From Aliivibrio fischeri ATCC 7744 = JCM 18803 = DSM 507 (lineage in GTDB: Bacteria > Pseudomonadota > Gammaproteobacteria > Enterobacterales > Vibrionaceae), in the NCBI RefSeq assembly GCF_023983475.1, contig NZ_CP092712.1, positions 930,001 through 994,000 of the forward strand: a stretch of DNA of 64,000 nt, in the 5' to 3' direction. The notes under the pieces are model-generated. The model was not told where the DNA came from and ran no database searches. It saw only the letters and a list, made by a program, of their open reading frames with translations. How positions within the stretch are numbered: the stretch's first letter is position 1; the number at the start of each line of letters is the position of its first letter. The position numbers and the translations under genes are program-made. Positions 35,688 through 45,021 of this stretch are shown here, piece after piece.

Positions 35688-35726
35688 TAATACCAATCTA
35701 CATAAGTATTTGATCATTCTTGCTTG
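35688..35726 (+). repeat. Dispersed intergenic repeat, fullest copy
   Basis: It starts TAATACCAATCTACATAAG and continues TATTTGATCATTCTTGCTTG. Shorter relatives occur at 44903, 28374 (minus strand) and 33664. Confidence 0.6.
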
Positions 35727-35859
35727 TTAAAATCGATTATATCAGCGTTATAAATTTTGTAATTAGAGCCACTAGTTACTGTAATTTATGCCTTGCTATA
35801 ATCGATTCTTCCTACGCAATTATCTGAACAACTACTTATCCAGAATGGTATAACTTCTT

Positions 35860-37302
35860 TTATCCTTTTTCTTCTTTCTCGGCTTTTTTACATATCGCTT
35901 TTACCATGCCTTTGAAAATAAAAAGGTGTGCAGGAAACATCGCAAACCAATACATTAATCCCCAAAACCCTTTTGGGTGCCACCAAGCACGAACATCTAA
36001 CTCTCTGGTGTTGTTTTCAAGCTCTTTTATTGAAAATTCGAGTCGTCCTAACCCTGGGGCGGTCATTCCAAATAATAGGGATAAAAATTCGTTGTTTTCA
36101 CAGCGGATCACTTTCCAAGAATCAATGTAGTCACCCAGTTGTAACTGTTCTGATTTTGGTTTTCTTCGTATAGGAAAAGATCCACCAAGCAGCGGGTCAA
36201 GCCACTCTCTGGTTCGCCATAGTCCATTCGCAAAAAAGTACCCCTCAGGCCCACCAAGTCGCAGTATCACTTTCCACAGTGAATTAGCCGATGCGTTGGT
36301 TGTAAAACTGGCTCCGGCTTGTTTAGGGTAGTAACCGTAATCGGGTTGCCAGCGACGCAGTGCACTTGGATCAAATCCCCATATTTCGCCTTGTAGACTA
36401 TTAGTAGAAGTATGATTAGCCAATTTCAATGCTTCAGGAAGTGGGGTGAGTGTTTGGGGCATGAGTTGCTGTATTTTTGAATTATCTGCAAGCAAATCAT
36501 GGTCTATTCCTGCGAGAAGCGCACGTCCTAACTCTGATGGAACTGAGGTAATGATACCAAGCCATAATCCGGCAAATTTGGGTGAAACAAAACGGGTTGG
36601 AATAATTTTAATGGATTTATTAAGTCGTTTAGCCAGAAGGTTAAAGAGCTGAAGATAGGTGACCGTATCTGGCCCTCCCGCTTCTAGGGAAAGTGAATCA
36701 TTAACTTCGATATCAAGAGATTGAATGAGGTAATCATTTAGATTATCAATGGCGATAGGATTGGCTTGAGAATGAATCCATTTAGGACAGAGAATGATGG
36801 GTAAGTGGTTGATAAAATCTGTCATGATCTCAAGGGCGGCAGAGCCTGCACCGATGATAATACCCGATTGAATTTCGATGGTAGTGATGCCAGTAGAGCG
36901 AAGAATTTCCCCGGTTTTTTGTCGAGCCAGTAAATGCTGTGACTGATGATTCTCTGGTTGTAATGCACTTAAATAGATTATCCGCTTCAGTTGGGATTGC
37001 TTAGCGGCATCTGCAAAATTTTGAGCTAAGGAGATTTCGTAATTAATAAAATCATGGCCGTGTGACATCCCATGTACTAAGAAATAACCAATATCACACT
37101 CAGACAAGAGTGGGTCGATTGTCGTTTTATCTTCTAAATCAAGGTATTCACAACGTAAATTAGGGTGTTGTTGAACTCTATCGGTCAAATAACTGATATT
37201 ACGAGCACAGGCAATAACCTGATGCCCTTGCTCTAATAACAATGGAATTAACTGAGATCCTATGTACCCTGATGCACCAACAATAATTATCCTATGAGTC
37301 AT
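35860..37302 (-). CDS. SDR-type NAD(P)-binding protein with C-terminal DUF2867
   Basis: 480 aa. The N-terminal Rossmann domain opens with IIIVGASGYIGSQLIP (GxxGxxG at residues 9-15) and resembles atypical epimerase-like SDRs. The C-terminal third (from about residue 320) matches the DUF2867 layout, with SFPIRRKPKSEQLQLGD and GRLEFSIKE. It is probably a membrane-lipid or polyketide-type reductase, but the substrate is not known. Divergent from the ABC export operon, with about 300 bp between. Confidence 0.78.
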   Translation of the reverse strand: MTHRIIIVGASGYIGSQLIPLLLEQGHQVIACARNISYLTDRVQQHPNLRCEYLDLEDKTTIDPLLSECDIGYFLVHGMSHGHDFINYEISLAQNFADAAKQSQLKRIIYLSALQPENHQSQHLLARQKTGEILRSTGITTIEIQSGIIIGAGSAALEIMTDFINHLPIILCPKWIHSQANPIAIDNLNDYLIQSLDIEVNDSLSLEAGGPDTVTYLQLFNLLAKRLNKSIKIIPTRFVSPKFAGLWLGIITSVPSELGRALLAGIDHDLLADNSKIQQLMPQTLTPLPEALKLANHTSTNSLQGEIWGFDPSALRRWQPDYGYYPKQAGASFTTNASANSLWKVILRLGGPEGYFFANGLWRTREWLDPLLGGSFPIRRKPKSEQLQLGDYIDSWKVIRCENNEFLSLLFGMTAPGLGRLEFSIKELENNTRELDVRAWWHPKGFWGLMYWFAMFPAHLFIFKGMVKAICKKAEKEEKG

Positions 37303-37609
37303 TTGTAAGAATCCATCCTTTTCCTAATTGCTTTTTTTATTAATACTATTTGATTCTAGTATAATTTATGACCGTCTACTTAATTTAATCATTACTTTTG
37401 AGACATGATGAAATGAATAAGTGAACTGGAAAATTTATTTAATGAAATCAAAAAAATAGATTTAAGAATTGGGTGGATAAGTGGCAAAAGTTAGCATTAT
37501 GTTTGATATCTGTGTCGAACTGCGAGTTAGACCATAAAAAGCTTTAAGAAGTAAGGGGAATAGTGTAGATTCTGTTACCGATATCACAATACATCTTTTG
37601 AGAGGGGAT
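37303..37609. other. Divergent intergenic region, SDR gene / ABC export operon
   Basis: About 307 AT-rich bp. A TATAAT-like box lies near 37358. No ORF with a ribosome binding site was found on either strand; presumably it holds two divergent promoters. Confidence 0.5.
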
Positions 37610-38281
37610 ATGTTAAAGCTGACAAACCTGAATAAAGGTTATTTGGATGGTGGCGAGTTTCATCCAATCCTTCAAGGGGCAGAATTAACAATTGAGCAAG
37701 GAGCTCAGATAGCATTAATGGGCGAAAGTGGCTCAGGAAAAAGCACCCTCTTAAATCTTATCGCAGGCCTAGATAGTGTAGACAGTGGTGAAATTAATAT
37801 CGCTGGTTTTTCAATGCACGCCCCTGAACAAAGTTCTCGAACTTCTTACCGTAGAAACAATATTGGCTTAGTATTTCAACAGTTTAACCTTCTTCCTACG
37901 TTAAGTGTGGCTGATAACATTCGTTTTTGTCGCCAACTTAAAGGGTTAAGAGACGATGATGCGTTATGGCGTCAAATTATCTCAGCTCTTGATCTTATGC
38001 CTTTACTTGGTCGTTACCCTGAAGAAATCTCTGGTGGACAACAGCAACGAGCTGCGATTGCCCGAGCTTTGTATATGGAGCCAAAATTATTACTTGCGGA
38101 TGAGCCAACAGGTAGCCTAGATGAAAAAAATGCAGAAGCAGTAATGCGTTTGTTAACACGATTATCTCGTGATCTTCATTGCACACTTTTATTGGTGACT
38201 CACAGTGAGAAAGTGGCAGAGCATATGGATGGTTTAGTGAAACTTCAGGGAGGCTTACTGAATGTTATTTCCGGTAGCTAA
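37610..38281 (+). CDS. ABC transporter ATP-binding protein (LolD/MacB class)
   Basis: 223 aa from ATG 37610, which follows AGAGGGG; an in-frame TTG four codons earlier is less likely. Walker A GESGSGKST (residues 38-46), Q-loop FQQFNLL, signature SGGQQQRAAIARAL and Walker B LLLADEPTGSLDE are all present. It powers the FtsX-like permease encoded next, overlapping it by 20 bp. Related AttE-type modules export or extract lipid-linked molecules. Confidence 0.9.
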   Translation: MLKLTNLNKGYLDGGEFHPILQGAELTIEQGAQIALMGESGSGKSTLLNLIAGLDSVDSGEINIAGFSMHAPEQSSRTSYRRNNIGLVFQQFNLLPTLSVADNIRFCRQLKGLRDDDALWRQIISALDLMPLLGRYPEEISGGQQQRAAIARALYMEPKLLLADEPTGSLDEKNAEAVMRLLTRLSRDLHCTLLLVTHSEKVAEHMDGLVKLQGGLLNVISGS

Positions 38282-40715
38282 AGCGCTTCTTGGACACTAC
38301 CGTAAACATCCGTTGCAAATCTTTTTAGTGTGGCTTGGTTTAACACTCGGAGTTGCTTTACTTGTTGGTGTTCTAGCGATAAACCATCACGCGAAAGTCA
38401 GTTATAGCGAAGGCGAAAAGCTTTTCTCAAACCCTTTTCCTAATCGTATTCGCTCTATTCAAGATAATGTTGTTATCCCTCAGGCGTTTTATATTAACTT
38501 ACGTCGGGCTGGCTACACCTCTTGCATGCCTATACAAACCTTGCATTTAGAAACCAATGAAAAGATTGATATCTCTATGGTTGGTATCGATCCTATTGCG
38601 TTAATGCAGATTTCATCAGGGAACTTAGCAAACACGGACAATATGTTGTCTTTAATGCGTCCTCCGTTCCCGGTATTGATCAGCCAGCCTTTAGCTTCGT
38701 ATTTTAGCTTAAAAGATGGCGATTATATTGAGTTAAAAAACCAATCCAATATTGGCCCCGTTATTGTTGATAAACAAAATCGCTTGGCGGGCTCTCGACT
38801 GTTTTCAGATATCGCACTGACTAAGATGCTAGGCCACAAAGCGGGTTTTAATATCATTTTATGCGGAGCAATGTCAGAGCAAAAAAAAGAGCGTTTAGAG
38901 CGGATGCTTCCTCGTGGATTGCAACTTGAAACGCATAAAGAATCGGGCTTAACGGCGTTAACGAATGCTTTCCACACGAATTTACTCGCGATGGGAATGC
39001 TCTCTTTTATCGTTGGTCTCTTTATTTTTTATCAAGCTATGTCGCTCTCTTTTGTGCAGAGACAGCCGTTGGTTGGGACGCTACGTCAAATTGGCGTATC
39101 CACAAAAGAGCTTATTTTAGCCATGAGCCTAGAAGTGATTATTTGGATCATTATTGGCTGGATAAGTGGTAACTTTTTTGGCTTATTGTTGGCAAATGAA
39201 TTAATGCCGACGGTATCGAACAGTTTATATTCTTTGTATAACGCTGAAGTGGATTTATTAATCTCATGGAGTTGGGATTGGAGTTATCAAAGTCTACTAA
39301 TGGCCGTATTAGGGTGTGTATTAGCTTGTGGTTGGCCGTTGTACCGTCTTTTAACCATTGAGCCAATTCGTTTAACTGCTCGTCTATCTTTAGCTCGTTT
39401 TGCAGGTAAAGAGTTTGAAGTTCAAGCTATCATCGCTTGTGTGATTTTGGTTGCTGCTTATCTGATAAATTTATTACCCCATAGCCACAGAAATGGGTTT
39501 ATGTTGATTGGCTTCTTAATGATAAGTATTGGGTTGTTAACCCCGTTTATTATTTGGAAGTTTTTTGATTGGCTCTCTTATACATTGCCATCAGCAAAAG
39601 CACGTTGGTTCTTCTCTGATTCAGCAGCAAGCTTAAGTTATCGTGGTGTGGCGGCAATGGCCTTTATGCTTGCGCTAGCGTCTAATATTGGCGTAGAAAC
39701 CATGGTGGGCAGTTTTAGAGCAACCACTAATAATTGGTTAGAGCAACGCTTGGCTGCTGATATTTATATTGAACCAAGTAAAGCATCGGCTGGACGAATC
39801 AGTTATTGGTTAGAAAAACAACCTGAAGTGAAATCTGTGTGGCGTCAGTGGAAGATTGATTATCAAACAGAATTCGGCAATTTAGAGATCATCAGTACTG
39901 GTTCTACTGAGGGTGAGAAAAATGCGTTAACCATGAAAGTGGCGATTCCTGATTACTGGTATTCGCTTCACCATGGACGCAATGTATTAATCAGTGAATC
40001 CATGTCATTAAAATGGGACTTAAAACCGGGTGATTACATCGATCTTCCTGCTCCTATGGGGAACAATTGGCAGATTTCTGGGGTGTATTATGATTACGGA
40101 AATCCGTATAACCAATTGTTACTCTCTCATGGGACATGGTTAAAAGCGTTTGGTGGTCAGGGTAAAACTGGGATTGGTGTGGTGCTAACGGATCAATCAA
40201 AAAGAACCGAATTAATTGGACGAGTATTAAAACAGTATCGATTGTCCGCAGAGCAGGTTAGCGATAATAATAATATTCAAATACAAGCAATGCGTGTGTT
40301 TGATAGAACATTTATTGTTACGGGAACCCTTGGTAATCTGACGTTAGTTATCGCTGTTTTCGGTCTGTTTTTTGCCACGTTGGTTGGTGAAATATCACGA
40401 CAAAGACAAACTGCATTACTGCGGTGTTTAGGGCTATCGGGTAAAGAATTGGTGCTGCTTGGTGGCTTACAATTGTTGGTTATTGGCTTATTTACGATTC
40501 TTATTGCATTGCCTTTGGGGTTAATACTCTCACAACTATTGATTGATATTGTAATGAAATACGCTTTTGGTTGGACGATGGAGATCCATTATTTTCCTAA
40601 AGAGTATGCAACCACTTTCTTGTGGACCTTACTGGCATTGACAGTTGCTGGTGCTGGAACCATTTGGAGAGTCACTAAGCGACAAGCCATTACTTCATTA
40701 AGGGAATCTTTGTAA
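38262..40715 (+). CDS. FtsX-family ABC permease, large (AttF-like)
   Basis: 817 aa. It has an N-terminal membrane helix (LGLTLGVALLVGVLAI), a periplasmic domain, a first FtsX block near residues 240-370, a central hydrophobic segment, a second periplasmic domain, and a second FtsX block near 685-810 (TLGNLTLVIAVFGLFFATLVGE). The 4+4-like layout is typical of ABC-associated export permeases that work on lipids or lipoproteins. It overlaps the ATPase gene by 20 bp and the next gene by 1 bp. Confidence 0.85.
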   Translation: MLFPVAKALLGHYRKHPLQIFLVWLGLTLGVALLVGVLAINHHAKVSYSEGEKLFSNPFPNRIRSIQDNVVIPQAFYINLRRAGYTSCMPIQTLHLETNEKIDISMVGIDPIALMQISSGNLANTDNMLSLMRPPFPVLISQPLASYFSLKDGDYIELKNQSNIGPVIVDKQNRLAGSRLFSDIALTKMLGHKAGFNIILCGAMSEQKKERLERMLPRGLQLETHKESGLTALTNAFHTNLLAMGMLSFIVGLFIFYQAMSLSFVQRQPLVGTLRQIGVSTKELILAMSLEVIIWIIIGWISGNFFGLLLANELMPTVSNSLYSLYNAEVDLLISWSWDWSYQSLLMAVLGCVLACGWPLYRLLTIEPIRLTARLSLARFAGKEFEVQAIIACVILVAAYLINLLPHSHRNGFMLIGFLMISIGLLTPFIIWKFFDWLSYTLPSAKARWFFSDSAASLSYRGVAAMAFMLALASNIGVETMVGSFRATTNNWLEQRLAADIYIEPSKASAGRISYWLEKQPEVKSVWRQWKIDYQTEFGNLEIISTGSTEGEKNALTMKVAIPDYWYSLHHGRNVLISESMSLKWDLKPGDYIDLPAPMGNNWQISGVYYDYGNPYNQLLLSHGTWLKAFGGQGKTGIGVVLTDQSKRTELIGRVLKQYRLSAEQVSDNNNIQIQAMRVFDRTFIVTGTLGNLTLVIAVFGLFFATLVGEISRQRQTALLRCLGLSGKELVLLGGLQLLVIGLFTILIALPLGLILSQLLIDIVMKYAFGWTMEIHYFPKEYATTFLWTLLALTVAGAGTIWRVTKRQAITSLRESL

Positions 40716-41836
40716 TGCAAAACCAAAATAAAAAGAACAGTAGCTTGATAATATCAGTGCTGATTTTAATTGCTATTTTAGGTTGTGCTCTCGCTTATTA
40801 CTTTAATTGGAAACAGGTTAACGTTGAAAGTAGTAGTGAGACTAATACGATTTTCTCACATACTGATGGTGCTTTTTTTGAACCTGTTTTACCTGACACT
40901 CCCATTGTTTTTCCTAAAGATTATCAAGAACATCCTGAATATCAGCATGAAAAATGGCTAATGACAGTGAATGCTAAAAATCAAAATGGGGATGCGATAG
41001 GTATACAATGGAGTATGTTTAGAGTCTCTAATGATGATAGAGAGACTAAAGGTTGGCTTGATCCTCGCTTATACATTGCCAAGGTTGTGATTACGACTAA
41101 AAATGGTAAATGGGTTGCTGAACGCTTGGCTCGAGGTGGTATTGGGCAGGTCGGAGTAAGTCAACGTCCATATCGCGTTTGGATTGATGATTGGGAATGG
41201 CGTAGTTTAAGTCGTTCTCCATTTCCAGGAACATTTGCAGCATCTTCTGATGAGTTTTCTTTAAAGCTATCACTAAATTCAAATACCCATCCTGTACTTA
41301 TGGGGGAAAACGGTTATTTGAAAAAACACGATTTCCTTCCTATTGCTTCTTATGAATACATAGAACCATTTATTTCTGTGCGTGGCTCTGTAACGTTTGA
41401 TAATAAGACGTATACCATTACTGGCCAAGCGTTATTAGAGCACGAGTGGGCGAGTGGTTTTTTTGATGAAAATCAGTATGGCAGAGATTGGTTTGTTGTT
41501 AATTTGGATAACCAAACGAAGTTAGTGGTGACGCAATACCGATACCAAGATCATCCTCCATACCAATTTGGCGTCTTATTGAGAAAGAATGGCAGTTATA
41601 CGTTACTTAGTGAAGAAGATCTCACTTTACAAACTTTGCCTGCTCGCCAACTAAAAAATGGTCGAAAAGTGCCGCTACAATGGATTATAAATATTCCAAA
41701 ATACGATATTAATTTAACCACTCAAGTAATGAGAAATGAACAGTGGTTAGATGCATTTATTCCTTATTGGCAAGGACCAATAACAACAACGGGTTCACAT
41801 CAAGCTTCTGGATTCATGCAATTAGCTGGATATTAA
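40715..41836 (+). CDS. AttH/CrtC-like membrane-anchored protein
   Basis: 373 aa. The N-terminal hydrophobic segment (SLIISVLILIAILGCALAYYF) is either an anchor or a weak lipobox at Cys24. A lipocalin-like double domain follows, of the kind in AttH and carotenoid 1,2-hydratase (CrtC): HEKWLMTVNAKNQNGD near the N-terminus, RVWIDDWEWRS, and LLEHEWASGFF. It sits on the periplasmic side. With the ABC ATPase and FtsX permease it forms a three-gene unit like attE-attF-attG/H. Whether it is an enzyme or a lipid-binding shuttle is unknown. Confidence 0.78.
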   Translation: MQNQNKKNSSLIISVLILIAILGCALAYYFNWKQVNVESSSETNTIFSHTDGAFFEPVLPDTPIVFPKDYQEHPEYQHEKWLMTVNAKNQNGDAIGIQWSMFRVSNDDRETKGWLDPRLYIAKVVITTKNGKWVAERLARGGIGQVGVSQRPYRVWIDDWEWRSLSRSPFPGTFAASSDEFSLKLSLNSNTHPVLMGENGYLKKHDFLPIASYEYIEPFISVRGSVTFDNKTYTITGQALLEHEWASGFFDENQYGRDWFVVNLDNQTKLVVTQYRYQDHPPYQFGVLLRKNGSYTLLSEEDLTLQTLPARQLKNGRKVPLQWIINIPKYDINLTTQVMRNEQWLDAFIPYWQGPITTTGSHQASGFMQLAGY

Positions 41837-42000
41837 TTGAATTGAATATAGACGATGCGAATAAAACGCTGTAAAACGCTTAACACTTCGGATTTTCCGA
41901 TGTATAAGCTCTGAACAAGCGATTATTCTTGATATTGATCAACGGGTAGACTTTTCTTATTCGTTTTTCAGTAAACCATAATTATAAGCAAGGACATCTT

Positions 42001-43149
42001 ATGAGTGATGTTATTAAGAATTTTTTCAAATTAGAATCTGCCGGTGGGATTCTGTTAGTGATCGCAGCTGCGATTGCTATGATGATTGCAAACTCTTCAT
42101 TAGCACCAATGTACGATACATTTTTACATTCTTATATCGGTGGAATGTCTGTATCACATTGGATTAATGACGGCCTAATGGCTGTTTTCTTCCTATTGAT
42201 CGGATTAGAAGTAAAAAGAGAATTATTAGAAGGTGCGTTAAAATCAAAAGAAACTGCTATCTTCCCTGCGATTGCAGCGGTAGGTGGTATGTTAGCGCCA
42301 GCTTTAGTTTACGTTGCATTTAATATGGGCGATCCTGAAGCTCTATCTGGTTGGGCTATTCCTGCGGCAACGGATATTGCGTTTGCATTAGGCATCATGG
42401 CACTTCTTGGTAATCGAGTTCCTGTTAGCTTAAAAGTGTTCTTACTTGCTCTAGCTATTATTGATGATTTAGGCGTTGTTGTTATTATCGCTTTCTTCTA
42501 TACAAGTGATCTATCTGTTCTTGCTCTTGTTATTGGTTTTGTAATGACAGGTTTATTGTTCTTACTGAATGCAAAACACGTATCCAAGATCCGTTGGTAC
42601 TTACTGGTTGGCTTTATCCTATGGGTGAGCGTATTGCAATCAGGTGTTCACGCAACGTTAGCTGGTGTGGTTCTTGGTTTTGCTATCCCTCTTAAAGGCA
42701 ATAAAGGTGAGCGTTCACCACTAAAACACATGGAACACGCATTACACCCTTATGTTGCGTTTGCTATCCTTCCTGTGTTCGCATTTGCTAATGCTGGTAT
42801 CTCTCTAGATGGCGTGTCACTTGATAGTTTGACGACAACCTTACCTCTAGGTGTTGCTTTAGGCCTGTTCCTTGGTAAGCCTCTAGGTATCTTCAGCTTT
42901 AGTTACCTTGCGGTTAAATCAGGTGTTGCGAAACTGCCAGCTGGCGTAAATATGAAGCATATATTCGCAGTATCTGTGCTATGTGGTATCGGCTTTACTA
43001 TGTCTATCTTTATTTCATCACTGGCATTTGGTGGGGTGAATCCTGAGTTTGATAAACTGGCTCGCTTAGGTATCTTGATGGGCTCTACATTGGCAGCGGT
43101 TGTAGGTTATGTGTTGTTAAGCATCTCATTACCAAAGAAAGCAGCATAA
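42001..43149 (+). CDS. nhaA: Na+/H+ antiporter NhaA
   Basis: 382 aa (E. coli NhaA 388), 12 predicted helices. The essential Asp pair is Asp155-Asp156 in [10 protein letters not shown], matching Asp163-Asp164 of E. coli. [13 protein letters not shown] and the C-terminal [13 protein letters not shown] helix are also conserved. It exports Na+ or Li+ in exchange for H+ at alkaline pH, important in a marine cell. AAGGA precedes the ATG. No nhaR regulator is adjacent. Confidence 0.95.
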   Translation: MSDVIKNFFKLESAGGILLVIAAAIAMMIANSSLAPMYDTFLHSYIGGMSVSHWINDGLMAVFFLLIGLEVKRELLEGALKSKETAIFPAIAAVGGMLAPALVYVAFNMGDPEALSGWAIPAATDIAFALGIMALLGNRVPVSLKVFLLALAIIDDLGVVVIIAFFYTSDLSVLALVIGFVMTGLLFLLNAKHVSKIRWYLLVGFILWVSVLQSGVHATLAGVVLGFAIPLKGNKGERSPLKHMEHALHPYVAFAILPVFAFANAGISLDGVSLDSLTTTLPLGVALGLFLGKPLGIFSFSYLAVKSGVAKLPAGVNMKHIFAVSVLCGIGFTMSIFISSLAFGGVNPEFDKLARLGILMGSTLAAVVGYVLLSISLPKKAA

Positions 43150-43176
43150 ACCTGCTATCTTAGAATAAGTTTTGAT

Positions 43177-43208
43177 AAATACCTCGCAAATAGCGGGGTA
43201 TTTTTTTG
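43177..43208 (+). terminator. Terminator of nhaA
   Basis: An 11-bp stem, AAATACCTCGC and GCGGGGTATTT (one G-U), with loop AAATA runs into T7. Confidence 0.92.
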
Positions 43209-43211
43209 GAT

Positions 43212-43243
43212 AAAAAAAAGCCCAAACAATAAATTGAATGGGC
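43212..43243 (-). terminator. Minus-strand terminator facing nhaA
   Basis: On the minus strand GCCCA, a 14-nt loop and TGGGC are followed by T8. It would end transcripts coming from the 43244-43693 region. This is backed by the minus-strand small ORF found there. Confidence 0.55.
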
Positions 43244-43436
43244 AAAAGGAATATAAGGAATTATGAAAAAGCTATAGTTGATAAGATAAAACTTGGCGGC
43301 CTGCTAAATTTTAGAATTCATCATCAACGGGTATAAAATCAGACTAGCGATTTTTCTCTTAGTTCAATAAATATTCGATTTTTTTTAAATTATTTTTTTG
43401 GGCGCTTATCGGTAAGAAATAGTGGTCCAGATAAAG

Positions 43437-43479
43437 AAAAACCCGTTACCTATAATGCTAAAATTAGCGAGATAACGGG
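43437..43479 (-). terminator. Minus-strand terminator at the end of the small ORF
   Basis: On the minus strand CCCGTTA and TAACGGG enclose a 24-nt loop that contains a further 5-bp stem (GCTAA/TTAGC), followed by TTTTTCTTTAT. The left arm overlaps the last codons of the small ORF. Confidence 0.65.
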
Positions 43480-43593
43480 CTTCTTGAATATATCAAGAAA
43501 AAGCAGTGGAATTATGAACATAAATTCAGACTGCCGCTTTTTCCAATAGTTCAAAAAAAGTGAAGATAATTCCATTTTTTTTGTAAAAACCAT
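43450..43593 (-). CDS. Putative 47-aa small membrane-type protein divergent from fabV
   Basis: ATG at 43593 preceded by a near-perfect ribosome binding site, GGAGG, at 7-bp spacing. The frame runs 47 codons to TAG at 43450 and is closed by a rho-independent hairpin. The protein starts MVFTKKMELSSLFLNYWKKR, has a hydrophobic run FMFIIPLLFLDIF and a second, PVISLILAL, with basic residues between, so it probably inserts in a membrane. I do not recognise it. The transcript is divergent from fabV across a TGACA/TGTCA dyad. It could be a leader or a small toxin-like peptide; no downstream partner gene exists on this strand. Confidence 0.5.
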   Translation of the reverse strand: MVFTKKMELSSLFLNYWKKRQSEFMFIIPLLFLDIFKKPVISLILAL

Positions 43594-43620
43594 TTCTACA
43601 CCTCCAACCACTCACTATTT

Positions 43621-43635
43621 TGACAAAAATTGTCA
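43621..43635. promoter_or_regulatory. Palindrome between the small ORF and fabV
   Basis: TGACAAAAATTGTCA has perfect 5-bp arms and, with the preceding T, contains a TTGACA-like -35 box. It lies centrally between two divergent genes and may be a shared operator. Confidence 0.35.
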
Positions 43636-43702
43636 TAAATGGGATGCGAACTGGAGAAGAACCTTTTATCCTACAAGGTAATTATTAGAAGGAAAGTTGA
43701 AT

Positions 43703-44905
43703 ATGATCATCAAACCTAGAATTCGTGGATTCATTTGTACAACCACTCACCCTGTTGGTTGTGAGCAAAACGTAAAAGAGCAAATCGCATTAACTAAAGC
43801 TCAAGGCCCAATTGCTAACGCACCAAAACGTGTATTAGTTGTTGGTTCTTCAAGTGGCTACGGTCTATCTTCTCGTATTACAGCTGCTTTTGGTGGTGGT
43901 GCATCAACCATCGGTGTATTTTTTGAAAAAGCGGGTACAGAGAAGAAACCAGGCACAGCTGGTTGGTATAACTCTGCCGCTTTTGACAAACTTGCAAAAG
44001 AAGAAGGTTTATACTCTAAAAGTTTAAATGGCGATGCTTTCTCTAATGAAGCAAAACAAAAAACGATTGATCTAATTAAAGAAGATTTAGGTCAAATCGA
44101 CATGGTTGTTTACTCATTAGCATCTCCTGTACGTAAAATGCCTGAAACAGGTGAAGTTATCCGTTCTTCACTGAAACCTATCGGCGAAACTTACACAGCA
44201 ACAGCGGTAGATACAAACAAAGATGCAATCATTGAAGCATCAGTTGAGCCTGCAACAGAGCAAGAAATCAAAGATACAGTGACTGTAATGGGCGGCGAAG
44301 ACTGGGAACTGTGGATTAACGCATTATCAGAAGCAGGTGTTCTAGCTGATGGTTGTAAAACCGTTGCATACAGCTACATCGGTACTGAGCTTACATGGCC
44401 AATCTACTGGGATGGTGCTCTAGGTCAAGCTAAGATGGATTTAGATCGTGCAGCAACGGCGCTAAACGAGAAACTATCTGCAACAGGTGGTACAGCAAAC
44501 GTAGCAGTACTAAAATCTGTAGTGACACAAGCAAGTTCTGCAATTCCTGTTATGCCACTGTACATTGCAATGGTATTCAAGAAAATGCGTGAAGAAGGCG
44601 TACACGAAGGTTGCCAAGAGCAAATTCTACGTATGTTTAGCCAACGTCTATATAAAGCAGACGGCTCAGCAGCAGAAGTTGATGAGAAGAACCGTCTACG
44701 TTTAGATGACTGGGAACTTCGTGAAGATATTCAACAACACTGTCGTGATCTATGGCCTCAAGTAACCACTGAGAACCTAAAGGATCTAACTGACTATGTT
44801 GAGTACAAAGAAGAGTTCTTAAAACTATTTGGCTTTGGTGTTGATGGTGTTGATTACGACGCTGATGTTAACCCTGAAGTAAACTTTGATGTTGCTGATA
44901 TCTAA
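43703..44905 (+). CDS. fabV: Trans-2-enoyl-ACP reductase FabV
   Basis: 400 aa from the ATG at 43703 (an in-frame TTG two codons earlier is less likely), the usual FabV length. The NADH-binding [14 protein letters not shown] is near residues 47-60. The Tyr-x8-Lys catalytic pair lies in [11 protein letters not shown]. It reduces enoyl-ACP in the last step of fatty-acid elongation and is naturally tolerant of triclosan in Vibrio. AAGGA lies upstream. The stop codon lies inside a dispersed repeat (44903-44923). Confidence 0.95.
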   Translation: MIIKPRIRGFICTTTHPVGCEQNVKEQIALTKAQGPIANAPKRVLVVGSSSGYGLSSRITAAFGGGASTIGVFFEKAGTEKKPGTAGWYNSAAFDKLAKEEGLYSKSLNGDAFSNEAKQKTIDLIKEDLGQIDMVVYSLASPVRKMPETGEVIRSSLKPIGETYTATAVDTNKDAIIEASVEPATEQEIKDTVTVMGGEDWELWINALSEAGVLADGCKTVAYSYIGTELTWPIYWDGALGQAKMDLDRAATALNEKLSATGGTANVAVLKSVVTQASSAIPVMPLYIAMVFKKMREEGVHEGCQEQILRMFSQRLYKADGSAAEVDEKNRLRLDDWELREDIQQHCRDLWPQVTTENLKDLTDYVEYKEEFLKLFGFGVDGVDYDADVNPEVNFDVADI

Positions 44906-44923
44906 TACTAATCTACATAAGTA
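44903..44923 (+). repeat. Dispersed intergenic repeat, fabV copy
   Basis: TAATACTAATCTACATAAG followed by TA matches 20 of 21 bases with the copy at 35688. It begins at the fabV stop codon. Confidence 0.55.
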
Positions 44924-44947
44924 TAATCAGTAAATAAAAGAGAAAAG

Positions 44948-44984
44948 AAAACCCCAGAGTGAATGTTCATTCTGGGGTTTTTTA
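44948..44984. terminator. Bidirectional terminator between fabV and ybjL
   Basis: A long stem, AAAACCCCAGA pairing with TCTGGGGTTTT and extended inward, is T-flanked on both strands between convergent genes. Confidence 0.9.
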
Positions 44985-45021
44985 TTGGTTCCAATAAATG
45001 GGTTCTAATAATGAGTGTATA

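Larger units (their letters stand above)
43204..43702. other. nhaA-fabV intergenic region
   Basis: About 500 bp holding two minus-strand terminators, a 47-codon minus-strand ORF, a perfect dyad TTCTTGA/TCAAGAA (43481-43499), and the TGACA/TGTCA palindrome at 43621. The segment 43244-43436 shows nothing clear; a small RNA ending at 43212 is possible. Confidence 0.45.
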
